NCBI RefSeq assembly: GCF_030700245.1
Contig: NZ_JAUYZI010000036.1
Span: forward strand, 1 to 64,000
Direction of reading: 5' to 3'
Source of the DNA: Methylobacterium amylolyticum
Lineage (GTDB): Bacteria; Pseudomonadota; Alphaproteobacteria; Rhizobiales; Beijerinckiaceae
DNA length: 64,000 nt
The translations under genes and the position numbers were made by a program. The notes under the pieces are model-generated. The model was not told where the DNA came from. It did not search any database and was given only the letters and a program-made list of their open reading frames with translations. Positions 33,828-42,800 of this stretch are shown here, one piece after another (the first letter of the stretch is position 1; the number at the start of each line of letters is the position of its first letter).

Positions 33828-35267
33828 TCAGGCCTCGTCGTCGGCCGCCCCGTCGAGGTCGCCGACGCCGTAGCGGCGCATCTTGGCGTAGAGGCCCTGG
33901 CGGCTCAGCCCGAGCATCTCGGCGGCCGAGGCGCGGTTGTCGCGGGTGATGCGCAGGGCCGCCTCGATGCACAGCTTCTCGATCAGGTCGGTGGTCTCGC
34001 GCACCAGCGTCTTCATCGAGACGCGGCCGACCAGCTCGGCCATCTGCTCGACGGAGCGCGGCACCGGGTGCCCGGGCAGGGGCACCGCCTGCCGACGCGG
34101 CAGGGTGCGGATCGCGAAGCCGAGGCACGCGTTCGGCCCCGGCACCGAGACCGCGGCCACCTCCACGTCCTCGACGACGCCGTAGGTCCCGCGCACGGCG
34201 GTCGCGAACCGGCGGACCGCGCCGTGGTCGAGCAGCGTGGCGAACAGGGCCTGCGCCTCCGTCTCGCCGCGGCCGAGCCACTCGTCGAGGGGGCGGCCGC
34301 GGGCCTGGCTCTCGGTGGCGAGCTGGGCGAGTTCGAGGAAGGCGGCGTTGGCGGTGAGCACGCGGCGGGCGGTGTCGGTGACGACGAACGCCTCCGGCAT
34401 CCGCTCGATCACCGCCCGGGTCGGCGCCTCCTCCGGCGCCGGATCGGGCCCCACGCGATCCGACACGAGGCGCAGGAGCACGCCGGTCATCCGCTCGCCG
34501 CGGAACAGCGAGGCCGAGACCACCACCGTGCCGCGCCCCTGGGGGAGGACGGCCCGGGCATCCGCCGCCTGGCCGGCGGCGCGCAGGGCCGAGAACTGCG
34601 CCTCGACGGCCCGGGCGCCGAGCCCGTCGAACAGCTCGACCGCGTCCTGGCCCGCGAGCCGCCGCACGGGGCGACCGAGGAGGCGGGCGGCCGCCGGGTT
34701 CGCCTCGACCACCCGGCGGGTGGCGGCATCGGCCACCAGCACCGCCTCGCCGGAGACCTGGAACAGCAGCCGGTAGCGGGTCTCGGCGGCGCGCAGACGG
34801 TCGTAGTCGCGCTCCAGCACCTGCTGCGCGTCGGCCAGCCGCCGCTGGAGCGCGGCGACCGCCCGCATGTCGCGGCCGAGCACGAGGATCGGGCCGTCGT
34901 CCGCCGGGCGCAGGGCGGCGTAGCGGATCGGCAGATCGATCCCGGTGGGGGAGGGGTGGTTGACCTGGCGCCAGCGGGTGACGGCCCCCGGGCCGGCGTC
35001 GCGCAGCAGGGCGTCGACCTTCGGCCGGCTCTCGACCGTGACGGTGTCGACCCAGCGGCGTCCGAGCCAGCCGCCGATATCCTCGGCCGCCAGCTCCTCG
35101 CCGCCCACGGCCTCGCGGATGACGCCGTCGGCATCGACCACCAGCGACACGTCGGTCGCCGTCGCGATGGCGAGCCCGGCCGCCTCGCCCCCGAGCAGGC
35201 CGGCGACCTGCTGCAGGTTCGGGATGGGCCAGAGCGGCGCTGGTCGGGTCTGGGGCGTCACGGTCAC
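33828..35267 (-). CDS. ppsR: Photosynthesis repressor PpsR/CrtJ
   Basis: The 479-residue protein has an N-terminal region, two or three PAS domains (about 20-130, 165-280, 290-400), a Q-linker-like helix (LADAQQVLERDYDRLRAAETRY) and a C-terminal Fis-type HTH (DLIEKLCIEAALRITRDNRASAAEMLGLSRQGLYAKMRRYG). It represses bch, crt and puf-type promoters through TGT-N12-ACA. Only two cysteines are visible: Cys433 in the HTH, equivalent to Cys424 of Rhodobacter PpsR, and Cys381 in GPNACLGF. The linker cysteine equivalent to Cys251 is absent, so the classical intramolecular disulfide switch seems unlikely. It is downstream of aerR (31-base gap). Confidence 0.94.
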   Translation of the reverse strand: MTVTPQTRPAPLWPIPNLQQVAGLLGGEAAGLAIATATDVSLVVDADGVIREAVGGEELAAEDIGGWLGRRWVDTVTVESRPKVDALLRDAGPGAVTRWRQVNHPSPTGIDLPIRYAALRPADDGPILVLGRDMRAVAALQRRLADAQQVLERDYDRLRAAETRYRLLFQVSGEAVLVADAATRRVVEANPAAARLLGRPVRRLAGQDAVELFDGLGARAVEAQFSALRAAGQAADARAVLPQGRGTVVVSASLFRGERMTGVLLRLVSDRVGPDPAPEEAPTRAVIERMPEAFVVTDTARRVLTANAAFLELAQLATESQARGRPLDEWLGRGETEAQALFATLLDHGAVRRFATAVRGTYGVVEDVEVAAVSVPGPNACLGFAIRTLPRRQAVPLPGHPVPRSVEQMAELVGRVSMKTLVRETTDLIEKLCIEAALRITRDNRASAAEMLGLSRQGLYAKMRRYGVGDLDGAADDEA

Positions 35268-35298
35268 CTTATCGTGATGCGTCGCGGGTCGGGGTCTT

Positions 35299-36174
35299 TC
35301 AACAGGCCAATCGTCGGTTGTCCAGCAAAGCTTCAGCTATCCCAGGCGCGAGTCGACCGTCGAGGGCGCAGGCATCCGCCCCGACGGCGCCGGCGTCCGC
35401 ACCCGTGCGGGCGAACCACGTGCCGCCGACGATCACGCGCAGGGCAGGATTGCGCGAGGCGCGGCGCAGGGCCGGAATCGCCGCGCGCAGCCCCGGCAGG
35501 TACACGTCGCAGGACAGGGACAGGCCGAGCGCGTCGTACCAGCCCTCCGCCAGCATCGCCTGCAAGATCTCGGCCGACGCCTCGCCGCCCGCGACGCGCG
35601 CCTGCCAGCCGGCCTCGCGGAAGAAGCTCGCCACCAGCGCGAGTCCGTAGCCGTGGGTCTCGCCGGGACTCGGGGCCAGGAGGATGCTGCGGCCGCTCTC
35701 CGCGGGATCGCCCTCCAGCCGGTCGCAGAGCCGGCGGGTGATCGCCTGAAGGCGTCCCAGCCCCTCGGTGACGGCGAGGAAGTCGCTGGCATCCTCCTCC
35801 CACAGCACCCCGAGATGGCGGGCGGCCGGGGCCAGCAGGTCGAGGAGCAGGGTGGGCAGCGGCAGGCCGCCGTCGAGGAGCGCGCGCACCTCGGCATCGA
35901 GGTCCACCGGCCCCGGCGCGAGCAGCAGCGCGCTGAACCGGGCGGTCTCGTCCGGGCTCGGGCGCCGGGTCGCGGCCGGGCGGTCCGGGCCGTCGGCGTG
36001 GGCGAGCATCAGCCGCGGCAGGATCTCGGCCTCGACGAGGCGGAACAGGGCCCCGGGGGCGTGGCAGGCGGCGTGGAGGCCGGGGGCGTCGTCGATGGCG
36101 GCCGACGCGACGGGCCACGCGACCCAGTCGGGCGGGGAATCCTGGCAGTCGACGACGTGCCCCCAATCCCGCAT
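35299..36174 (-). CDS. aerR: Cobalamin-binding antirepressor AerR/PpaA
   Basis: This 291-residue protein is of the AerR/PpaA family that binds B12 and interacts with PpsR/CrtJ under light or oxygen control. The family segment LGVLWEEDASDFLAVTEGLGRLQ is followed by a B12-binding Rossmann domain with SPGETHGYGLALVASFFREAGW, a variant ExHxxG of the usual DxHxxG, then YDALGLSLSCDV and RVIVGGTWFA. ATG at 36174 follows a strong ribosome-binding site (ggaggaaagccg). It is cotranscribed with ppsR and divergent from bchF. Confidence 0.93.
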   Translation of the reverse strand: MRDWGHVVDCQDSPPDWVAWPVASAAIDDAPGLHAACHAPGALFRLVEAEILPRLMLAHADGPDRPAATRRPSPDETARFSALLLAPGPVDLDAEVRALLDGGLPLPTLLLDLLAPAARHLGVLWEEDASDFLAVTEGLGRLQAITRRLCDRLEGDPAESGRSILLAPSPGETHGYGLALVASFFREAGWQARVAGGEASAEILQAMLAEGWYDALGLSLSCDVYLPGLRAAIPALRRASRNPALRVIVGGTWFARTGADAGAVGADACALDGRLAPGIAEALLDNRRLAC

Positions 36175-36371
36175 CGGCTTTCCTCCGACCCTTCGGCGCG
36201 GACCGCTCGGACGGCGGTTCCACACCCTGCACCCGACGGCGCCTGGGCGCCCCGCTTCGCTCGCCTGCCGCCTCAACCCAATGTCCGGAGTCCCTCGCGG
36301 TCGCCGTGGCGTGGACGATACGCCTCCGCGCCGCCTTGGCAATGGGCTTGAGCGCGAAAGTCGCCGACGCT

Positions 36372-36405
36372 TGTCACACACAAAGAACGTAAAGCTGGAT
36401 TGACA
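36372..36405. promoter_or_regulatory. Two overlapping imperfect PpsR boxes before bchF
   Basis: TGT-N12-ACG at 36372-36389 and CGT-N12-ACA at 36388-36405 each miss the consensus by one base and share the central CG. Together they read TGTCA ... TGACA across 34 bases, a symmetric array covering the bchF -35. Confidence 0.6.
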
Positions 36406-36429
36406 CTTTTGGACGCCCGGCCCTACCCT
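36400..36429 (+). promoter_or_regulatory. bchF promoter
   Basis: A consensus -35 ttgaca (36400-36405) with a weak -10 taccct (36424-36429) 18 bases away lies 52 bases upstream of the bchF ATG. The -35 is part of the second PpsR-like box. Confidence 0.55.
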
Positions 36430-36480
36430 CGCGGCAATCGGGCCCGTCCGCGGGACCCGCTGGGGAAAGGGGGCGGAGGC

Positions 36481-36984
36481 ATGGCACGCGAGGGACGGCC
36501 GGCATCACCGCTCTACACGAACGCCGAGCGTCGGCGGCGCGACGCCTCGCCGTGGACGCTGGTGCAGGGCGTGTTGGCGCCGCTGCAATTCGCGATCTTC
36601 CTCGTGAGTCTCGCCCTGGTGCTGCGGACGCTGGCGACCGGCGAGGGCGCGGCCGCCGCGCAGGCCTCCGTCGTGGTCAAGACGCTGGCGCTCTACGCGA
36701 TCATGGTCACCGGCTCGATCTGGGAGAAGGCGGTGTTCGGCCGCTGGCTGTTCGCGCCGGCCTTCTTCTGGGAGGACGTGGTCAGCATGCTCGTGCTGGC
36801 GCTCCACACCGCCTATCTCGTCGCCCTGGCGACCGGGCTGCTGGACGAGCGGGCGCTGCTGCTCCTCGCGCTCGCGGCCTACGCGACCTACGTCGTCAAT
36901 GCCGGGCAGTTCCTGCTCAAGCTACGGGCCGCGCGCCTCCAGGGCCCCCGGGCCGGGGCGGCGCTGGCGGGAGCGCACCCGTGA
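36481..36984 (+). CDS. bchF: 3-vinyl bacteriochlorophyllide hydratase BchF
   Basis: The 167-residue membrane protein hydrates the C3 vinyl group of chlorophyllide or bacteriochlorophyllide. LYTNAERRRRDASPWTLVQG, the helices PLQFAIFLVSLALVLRTL and VKTLALYAIMVTGSIWEKAVFGRWLFAPAFFWEDVVSM, and LALHTAYLVAL are family features. ATG at 36481 follows gggggcggaggc. Its stop overlaps the bchN start (GTGA). It opens the long plus-strand superoperon. Confidence 0.94.
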   Translation: MAREGRPASPLYTNAERRRRDASPWTLVQGVLAPLQFAIFLVSLALVLRTLATGEGAAAAQASVVVKTLALYAIMVTGSIWEKAVFGRWLFAPAFFWEDVVSMLVLALHTAYLVALATGLLDERALLLLALAAYATYVVNAGQFLLKLRAARLQGPRAGAALAGAHP

Positions 36985-38258
36985 ACGCCCCCGTCCTCCC
37001 CCCCGCCGGCGGCTGCGGCGGCATCGACCTGCGCCAGGAGGACGGGCAGCGGGCGGTGTTCTGCGGCCTGACCGGCATCGTCTGGCTGCACCGCAAGATC
37101 CGGGACGCGTTCTTCCTCGTGGTCGGCTCGCGCACCTGCGCGCACCTGATCCAGTCGGCCGCCGGCGTCATGATCTTCGCCGAGCCGCGCTTCGCCACGG
37201 CGATCATCGACGAGCGCGATCTCGCCGGCCTCGCCGACGCCAACGACGAGCTCGACCGGGTGGTGTCGCGGCTGATCGAGCGGCGCCCCGACATCAAGCT
37301 CCTGTTCCTCGTCGGCTCCTGCCCCTCGGAGGTGATCAAGCTCGACCTGTCGCGGGCCGCGCAGCGCCTCTCGGCGCGGATGGCCCCGGTGCGGGTGCTG
37401 AACTACTCGGGCTCCGGCATCGAGACGACGTTCACGCAGGGCGAGGATGCCTGCCTCGCCGCCCTGGTGCCGGACCTGCCGCGGGAGGCGCCCGACGCCG
37501 CGCCGTCGCTCCTCGTGGTCGGCTCGCTCGCCGACGTGGTCGAGGACCAGTTCCGGCGGACCTTCGCCGCGATGGGCATCGCCGACCTGCGCTTCCTGCC
37601 GGCCCGCCGGGCGGGGGAGATGCCGGCGGTGGGCCGCGGCACCCGCTACCTCCTCGCCCAGCCGTTCCTGGCCGACACCGCCCGGGCGCTCGACGGGCTG
37701 GGTGCCCGCCGGCTCTGCGCCCCGTTCCCCCTCGGCGCCGAGGGCACGACCGGCTGGCTGCGCGCCGCGGCGGAGGCGTTCGGCGTCTCCGAGGAGACGT
37801 TCGCGACGGCGACGGCCTCCGGCCGCGCCCGCGCCGAGACCGCGCTGGCCGCATACCGCGACAAGCTCGGCGGGCGACGGGTGTTCTTCTTCCCCGATTC
37901 GCAGCTCGAAGTGCCGCTCGCCCGCTTCCTTGCCCGCGAGCTCGGGGCGGAGCTCGTCGAGGTCGGCACGCCCTACCTGCACCGGGCGCATCTGGCCGCC
38001 GAGATCGAGCTGCTGCCGGACGGCACCCGCGTCACCGAGGGCCAGAGCCTCGACGACCAGATGGACCGTTGCCGCGCGGCCCGGCCCGACCTGACGGTCT
38101 GCGGCCTCGGCCTCGCCAACCCGCTGGAGGCGGAGGGGCTCGCGACCAAGTGGTCGATCGAGCTGCTGTTCACCCCCGTCCAGGGCTACGAGCAGGCCGG
38201 CGACCTCGCCGAACTGTTCGCCCGGCCGCTGCGCCGCCGCGCCCTGCTGGAGGTGTAG
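36981..38258 (+). CDS. bchN: Dark-operative protochlorophyllide reductase subunit N
   Basis: The 425-residue subunit forms with BchB the catalytic MoFe-like component of DPOR. Three cluster ligands align with Rhodobacter: Cys28 (VFCGL), Cys53 (SRTCAHL) and Cys114 (VGSCPSEV), each shifted by two residues. A fourth Cys (residue 12) is extra. FAEPRFATAIIDERDLAGLADANDEL and CGLGLANPLEAEGLATKWSIELLF are canonical. The start is GTG at 36981 overlapping bchF. BchB follows two bases later. Confidence 0.96.
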   Translation: MNAPVLPPAGGCGGIDLRQEDGQRAVFCGLTGIVWLHRKIRDAFFLVVGSRTCAHLIQSAAGVMIFAEPRFATAIIDERDLAGLADANDELDRVVSRLIERRPDIKLLFLVGSCPSEVIKLDLSRAAQRLSARMAPVRVLNYSGSGIETTFTQGEDACLAALVPDLPREAPDAAPSLLVVGSLADVVEDQFRRTFAAMGIADLRFLPARRAGEMPAVGRGTRYLLAQPFLADTARALDGLGARRLCAPFPLGAEGTTGWLRAAAEAFGVSEETFATATASGRARAETALAAYRDKLGGRRVFFFPDSQLEVPLARFLARELGAELVEVGTPYLHRAHLAAEIELLPDGTRVTEGQSLDDQMDRCRAARPDLTVCGLGLANPLEAEGLATKWSIELLFTPVQGYEQAGDLAELFARPLRRRALLEV

Positions 38259-38260
38259 CG

Positions 38261-39841
38261 ATGCAGCTCACGCTCTGGACCTACGAGGGGCCGCCGCATA
38301 TCGGCGCCATGCGGATCGCCACCGCGATGCGCGGCCTGCACTACGTGCTGCACGCGCCCCAGGGCGACACCTACGCCGACCTGCTGTTCACGATGATCGA
38401 GCGCCGCGACCGGCGCCCGCCCGTGACCTACACCACCTTCCGCGCCCAGGATCTCGGCCGCGACACCGCCGAGCTGTTCAAGACCGCGGTGGCCGAGGCG
38501 CATGCCCGCTTCGCCCCCCAGGCGATGATCGTCGGCGCCTCCTGCACCGCCGAGCTGATCCAGGACGATCCCGGCGGCCTCGCCCGGGCGCTCGACCTGC
38601 CGATCCCGGTGGTCCCGCTGGAGCTGCCCGCCTACCAGAAGAAGGAGAACTGGGGGGCCGCCGAGACCTTCTACAGACTGGTCCGCGCGCTGGCGGGCCC
38701 GGCGGTGAGCCGACCGGTGCGCGAGCCCGGCCGGCGCCCGCTCTGCAACGTCCTCGGGCCGACCGCCCTGGGCTTCCGCCACCGCGACGACCTCGTCGAG
38801 GTCCGGGCGCTGCTCGACCGGCTCGGCGTGGACGTGAACGTCGTCGCCCCCCTCGACGCGACGCCCGCCGACCTCGCCCGACTCGGCGCGGCCGACTTCA
38901 ACGTCGTGCTCTACCCGGAGACGGCGCGGAGCGCGGCCGACTATCTGAAGAAGCACCACGGGCAGCCCTTCACCCGCGAGGTGCCGATCGGCGTCGGCGG
39001 CACCCGCCGCTTCGTCGAGGAGGTGGCCGCACTCGCCGGTCTCGACGCCGGACCGGTGCTCGACGGCGCCGGCTCCCGCCTGCCCTGGTACAGCCGCTCC
39101 GTCGACTCGACCTACCTCACGGCCAAGCGCGTCTTCGTGTTCGGCGACGCCACCCACGCGATCGGCCTCGCCCGGGTGGCGGCCCGGGAACTCGGCTTCA
39201 CGGTGGTCGGGCTCGGGACCTACAGCCGCGAGTTCGCCCGCGAGGTCCGGGCGGAGGCCGCCGAGCACGGGGTCGAGGCCCTGATCACCGACGATTACCT
39301 CGATGTGGAGGCGGCGATCCGCGCCGCGGCGCCGGAACTGGTGCTCGGCACGCAGATGGAGCGCCACGTCGCTAAGCGGCTCGGGCTGCCCTGCGCGGTG
39401 ATCTCGGCCCCGGTCCACGTCCAGGATTTCCCGGCGCGCCATTCCCCGCAGATGGGCTTCGCGGGCGCCGACGTGCTGTTCGACACCCTGGTCCACCCGC
39501 TGATGATGGGCCTCGAAGAACACCTCCTCGGCATGTTCCGGGAGGACCCCGAATTCCACGACGGCGTCGCGCCCTCGCACCTCGGCGGCCGGCCGGCGGC
39601 GACGCCCGAGGCCGTCGGACGGGCGCCCGTCGAAACCCCTGAGGCCTCTGCGCCCGCCTCCCCTGGCCCCGCCGGCGCGGACGCGATCTGGGCGCCCGAC
39701 GCCGAGAAGGAGCTGAAAAAAATCCCGTTCTTCGTGCGCGGCAAGGCGCGCAGCAACACGGAAAAGTTCGCCCGCGAGCGGCGGCTGCCGCTCATCACCC
39801 TCGAGACCCTGTACGATGCCAAAGCGCATTTCGGCCGCTAG
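38261..39841 (+). CDS. bchB: Dark-operative protochlorophyllide reductase subunit B
   Basis: The 526-residue partner of BchN. Asp36 (QGDTYADLLF), the unusual cluster ligand, and Cys95 (GASCTAELI) are both present. Family segments include MQLTLWTYEGPPHIGAMRIA, LELPAYQKKENWGAAETFY, MGFAGADVLFDTLVHPLMMGLE and the C-terminal IPFFVRGKARSNTEKFA with ITLETLYDAKAHF. An Ala/Pro-rich linker of about 35 residues lies before the C-terminal domain. It overlaps bchH by 26 bases. Confidence 0.96.
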   Translation: MQLTLWTYEGPPHIGAMRIATAMRGLHYVLHAPQGDTYADLLFTMIERRDRRPPVTYTTFRAQDLGRDTAELFKTAVAEAHARFAPQAMIVGASCTAELIQDDPGGLARALDLPIPVVPLELPAYQKKENWGAAETFYRLVRALAGPAVSRPVREPGRRPLCNVLGPTALGFRHRDDLVEVRALLDRLGVDVNVVAPLDATPADLARLGAADFNVVLYPETARSAADYLKKHHGQPFTREVPIGVGGTRRFVEEVAALAGLDAGPVLDGAGSRLPWYSRSVDSTYLTAKRVFVFGDATHAIGLARVAARELGFTVVGLGTYSREFAREVRAEAAEHGVEALITDDYLDVEAAIRAAAPELVLGTQMERHVAKRLGLPCAVISAPVHVQDFPARHSPQMGFAGADVLFDTLVHPLMMGLEEHLLGMFREDPEFHDGVAPSHLGGRPAATPEAVGRAPVETPEASAPASPGPAGADAIWAPDAEKELKKIPFFVRGKARSNTEKFARERRLPLITLETLYDAKAHFGR

Positions 39842-42800
39842 GCCCGAACTCCGCGTCGTCGTCGTCACGCTCGACAATCACTTGGCGAGCGCGGTGGAGC
39901 GGGCGCGCCTGCGGCTCCGGGCCGAGATGCCGGGCCTCCAGCTCGGCTTCCACGCCGCCGCCGAGTGGGAGACCGACCCCGCCGCTCTCGACGCCTGCCG
40001 GGCCGACATCGCCCGGGCCGACATCGTGCTGAGCGCGATGCTGTTCATGGACGAGCACGTCCGCGCGATCCTGCCGGCGCTCCAGGCGCGGCGGCCGCAC
40101 TGCGACGCGATGGTCGGCTGCCTGTCGGCCGCCGAGGTCGTGCGCACGACCAAGCTCAACCGCTTCGACATGAGCGGGACGAAGCGCAGCGCGCTCGACT
40201 TCCTCAAGCGGCTGCGCGGCAAGCCGGGGGCGGAGGGCAACGCCGCCCGGCAGATGGCGCTGGTGCGCAAGCTGCCGAAGATCCTGCGCTTCATCCCGGG
40301 CTCTGCACAGGACGTGCGCGCCTACTTCCTGACGCTGCAATACTGGCTCGCCGGCTCGGACGAGAACGTCGCCGCGCTGGTGCGCTTCCTCGTGCAGCGC
40401 TACGCGGCCGGCGAGCGGGCGGGGTGGCGCGAGGGCGCGCCGGCGCCGGCGCCGCTGCACTACCCCGAGACCGGCCTCTACCACCCGCGCCTGCCCGGCC
40501 GGATCGGCGAGGACGCGTCGCGGATCCCGCGGCAGCGGGGGGCGAAGGGGCGCGTCGGCCTGCTGCTGATGCGCAGCTACGTGCTCGCCGGCAACACCGC
40601 CCACTACGACGGGGTGATCGCCGCCCTGGAGGCGCGCGGGCTCGACGTGGTGCCGGCCTTCGCCGCGGGCCTCGACAACCGGCCCGCGGTCGACGCCTTC
40701 TTCACCCGGGACGGGCGCGCGACGATCGACGCCCTCGTCTCGCTCACCGGCTTCTCGCTCGTCGGCGGTCCCGCCTACAACGACGCCGCGGCGGCCGAGA
40801 CGGCGCTCGCCCGGCTCGACGTGCCCTACCTCGCCGCCCAGGCGCTGGAGTTCCAGACGATCGAGCAGTGGGAGGCGGGCGACCGCGGCCTGTCGCCGGT
40901 CGAGGCGACGATGATGGTCGCCATCCCCGAACTCGACGGCGCGGTGGCTCCGATGGTGTTCGGCGGTCGCTCCTCGGCCTCGGGCGCCGACAACGCCCGG
41001 GACATGCGCGTCCACCCGGAGCGGGCGGAGCGCCTCGCCGAGCGCGTCGCGCGCCTCGTGGCCCTGCGGCGCAGGGAGAAGGCCGAGCGCAGGCTCGCGG
41101 TGGTGCTGTTCAACTTCCCGCCGAATGCGGGCGCCACCGGCACCGCCGCCTTCCTCGCCGTCTACGCCTCGCTGCTGAACGTGCTGCGCGGCCTGAAGGC
41201 CGACGGCTACACGGTCGACGTGCCGGAGAGCGTCGACGCGCTGCGCGAAAGAATCCTCGGCGGCAACGCCGCGCGGCTCGGCACCCCGGCCAACGTCCAC
41301 GCCCGCATCCCGGCCGAGGACCACGTCCGCCGCGAGCCGCATCTGGCCGAGATCGAGGCGCAGTGGGGCCCGGCGCCGGGCCGCCACCAGAGCAACGGCG
41401 CCGAGATCCTCGTCCTCGGGGCGCAGTTCGGCAACGTGTTCGTCGGGGTGCAGCCGGCCTTCGGCTACGAGGGCGACCCGATGCGGCTGCTGTTCGAGCG
41501 CGGCTTCGCGCCGACCCACGCCTTCAGCGCCTTCTACCGCTACCTGCGCGAGGACTTTGCCGCCGACGCGGTGCTGCATTTCGGCACGCACGGGGCGCTG
41601 GAATTCATGCCGGGCAAGCAGACCGGCCTGTCGGCGGCCTGCTGGCCGGAGCGGCTGATCGGCGCGACGCCCAACGTCTACCTCTACGCCGCCAACAACC
41701 CGTCCGAGGGCACGCTCGCCAAGCGCCGCTCGGCCGCCACGCTGGTGAGCTACCTGACCCCGAGCCTCGCGGCCGCCGGCCTCTACCGCGGGCTGATCGA
41801 CCTCAAGAGTTCGCTGGACCGCTGGCGCGCGCTGGACGGCGCGGCCGGCGAGCGCGCGGACCTCGCCCGGCTGATCCAGAGCCAGGCCGCCGCCGTCGAC
41901 CTCGCGCCGGCCGAGCCGGACTGGGACGGCGACCTCGGCGCCCGCGTCACCGCCCTGTGGGAGGCGGTGGTCGAGCTGGAGCAGACGCTGATCCCGCACG
42001 GCCTGCACGTGGTCGGCGCAGGCATACCGGCCGAGGAGCGGATCGACCTGCTCGCGGCGCTCGCCGACGCCTCGCACGGGCTGAAGCCGGACCGCGCGGG
42101 CCTCATGGCCCTGGTGGCGGGGGAGGGGGTCGAGGTGGCGCTCCGCGCCTCCGGCCTGCCAGCGAGCGAGCCCGTCCGCGCCGCCTTCGCGAGCCTCGCC
42201 GAGACCGACCGGCTGCTCGCCCGGGACCACGAGGTGGCGGGGCTGCTGCGGGCACTCGACGGCCGGTTCGTACCCCCGGTCGCCGGCGGCGACCTGCTGC
42301 GCAACCCGTCCGTGCTGCCGACCGGCCGCAACCTGCACGGCTTCGACCCCTACCGGCTGCCCTCCGCCTTCGCGGTCGCCGACGGCGCCCGGCAGGTGAC
42401 CCGCGTGCTGGAGCGGCACGCGGCGGAAGGCCGGCCGCTGCCGGAGAGCGTGGCGATCGTCCTGTGGGGCACCGACAACCTCAAGAGCGAGGGCGGCCCG
42501 ATCGCCCAGGCGCTGGCGCTGATCGGCGCCGTGCCGCGCTTCGACGGCTACGGCCGGCTGTGCGGGCCGGAACTGATCCCGCTGGAGCGGCTCGGGCGCC
42601 CGCGCATCGACGCGGTCGTCACTCTCTCCGGCATCTTCCGCGATCTGCTGCCGCTCCAGACGAAGCTGCTGGCGGAGGCGAGCTTCCTCGCCGCCACCGC
42701 CGACGAGCCGGTCGAGCGGAACTTCGTGCGCAAGCACGCGCTGGCGATCCAGGCCGAGCAGGGCTGCGACCTGGAGACCGCGGCGCTCCGCGTGTTCTCC

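Larger units (their letters stand above)
36175..36480. other. Divergent aerR-bchF control region
   Basis: This 306-base region separates aerR (minus) from bchF (plus). It contains the two overlapping PpsR-like sites at 36372-36405 and a bchF promoter at 36400-36429. No gene is present. Confidence 0.65.
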
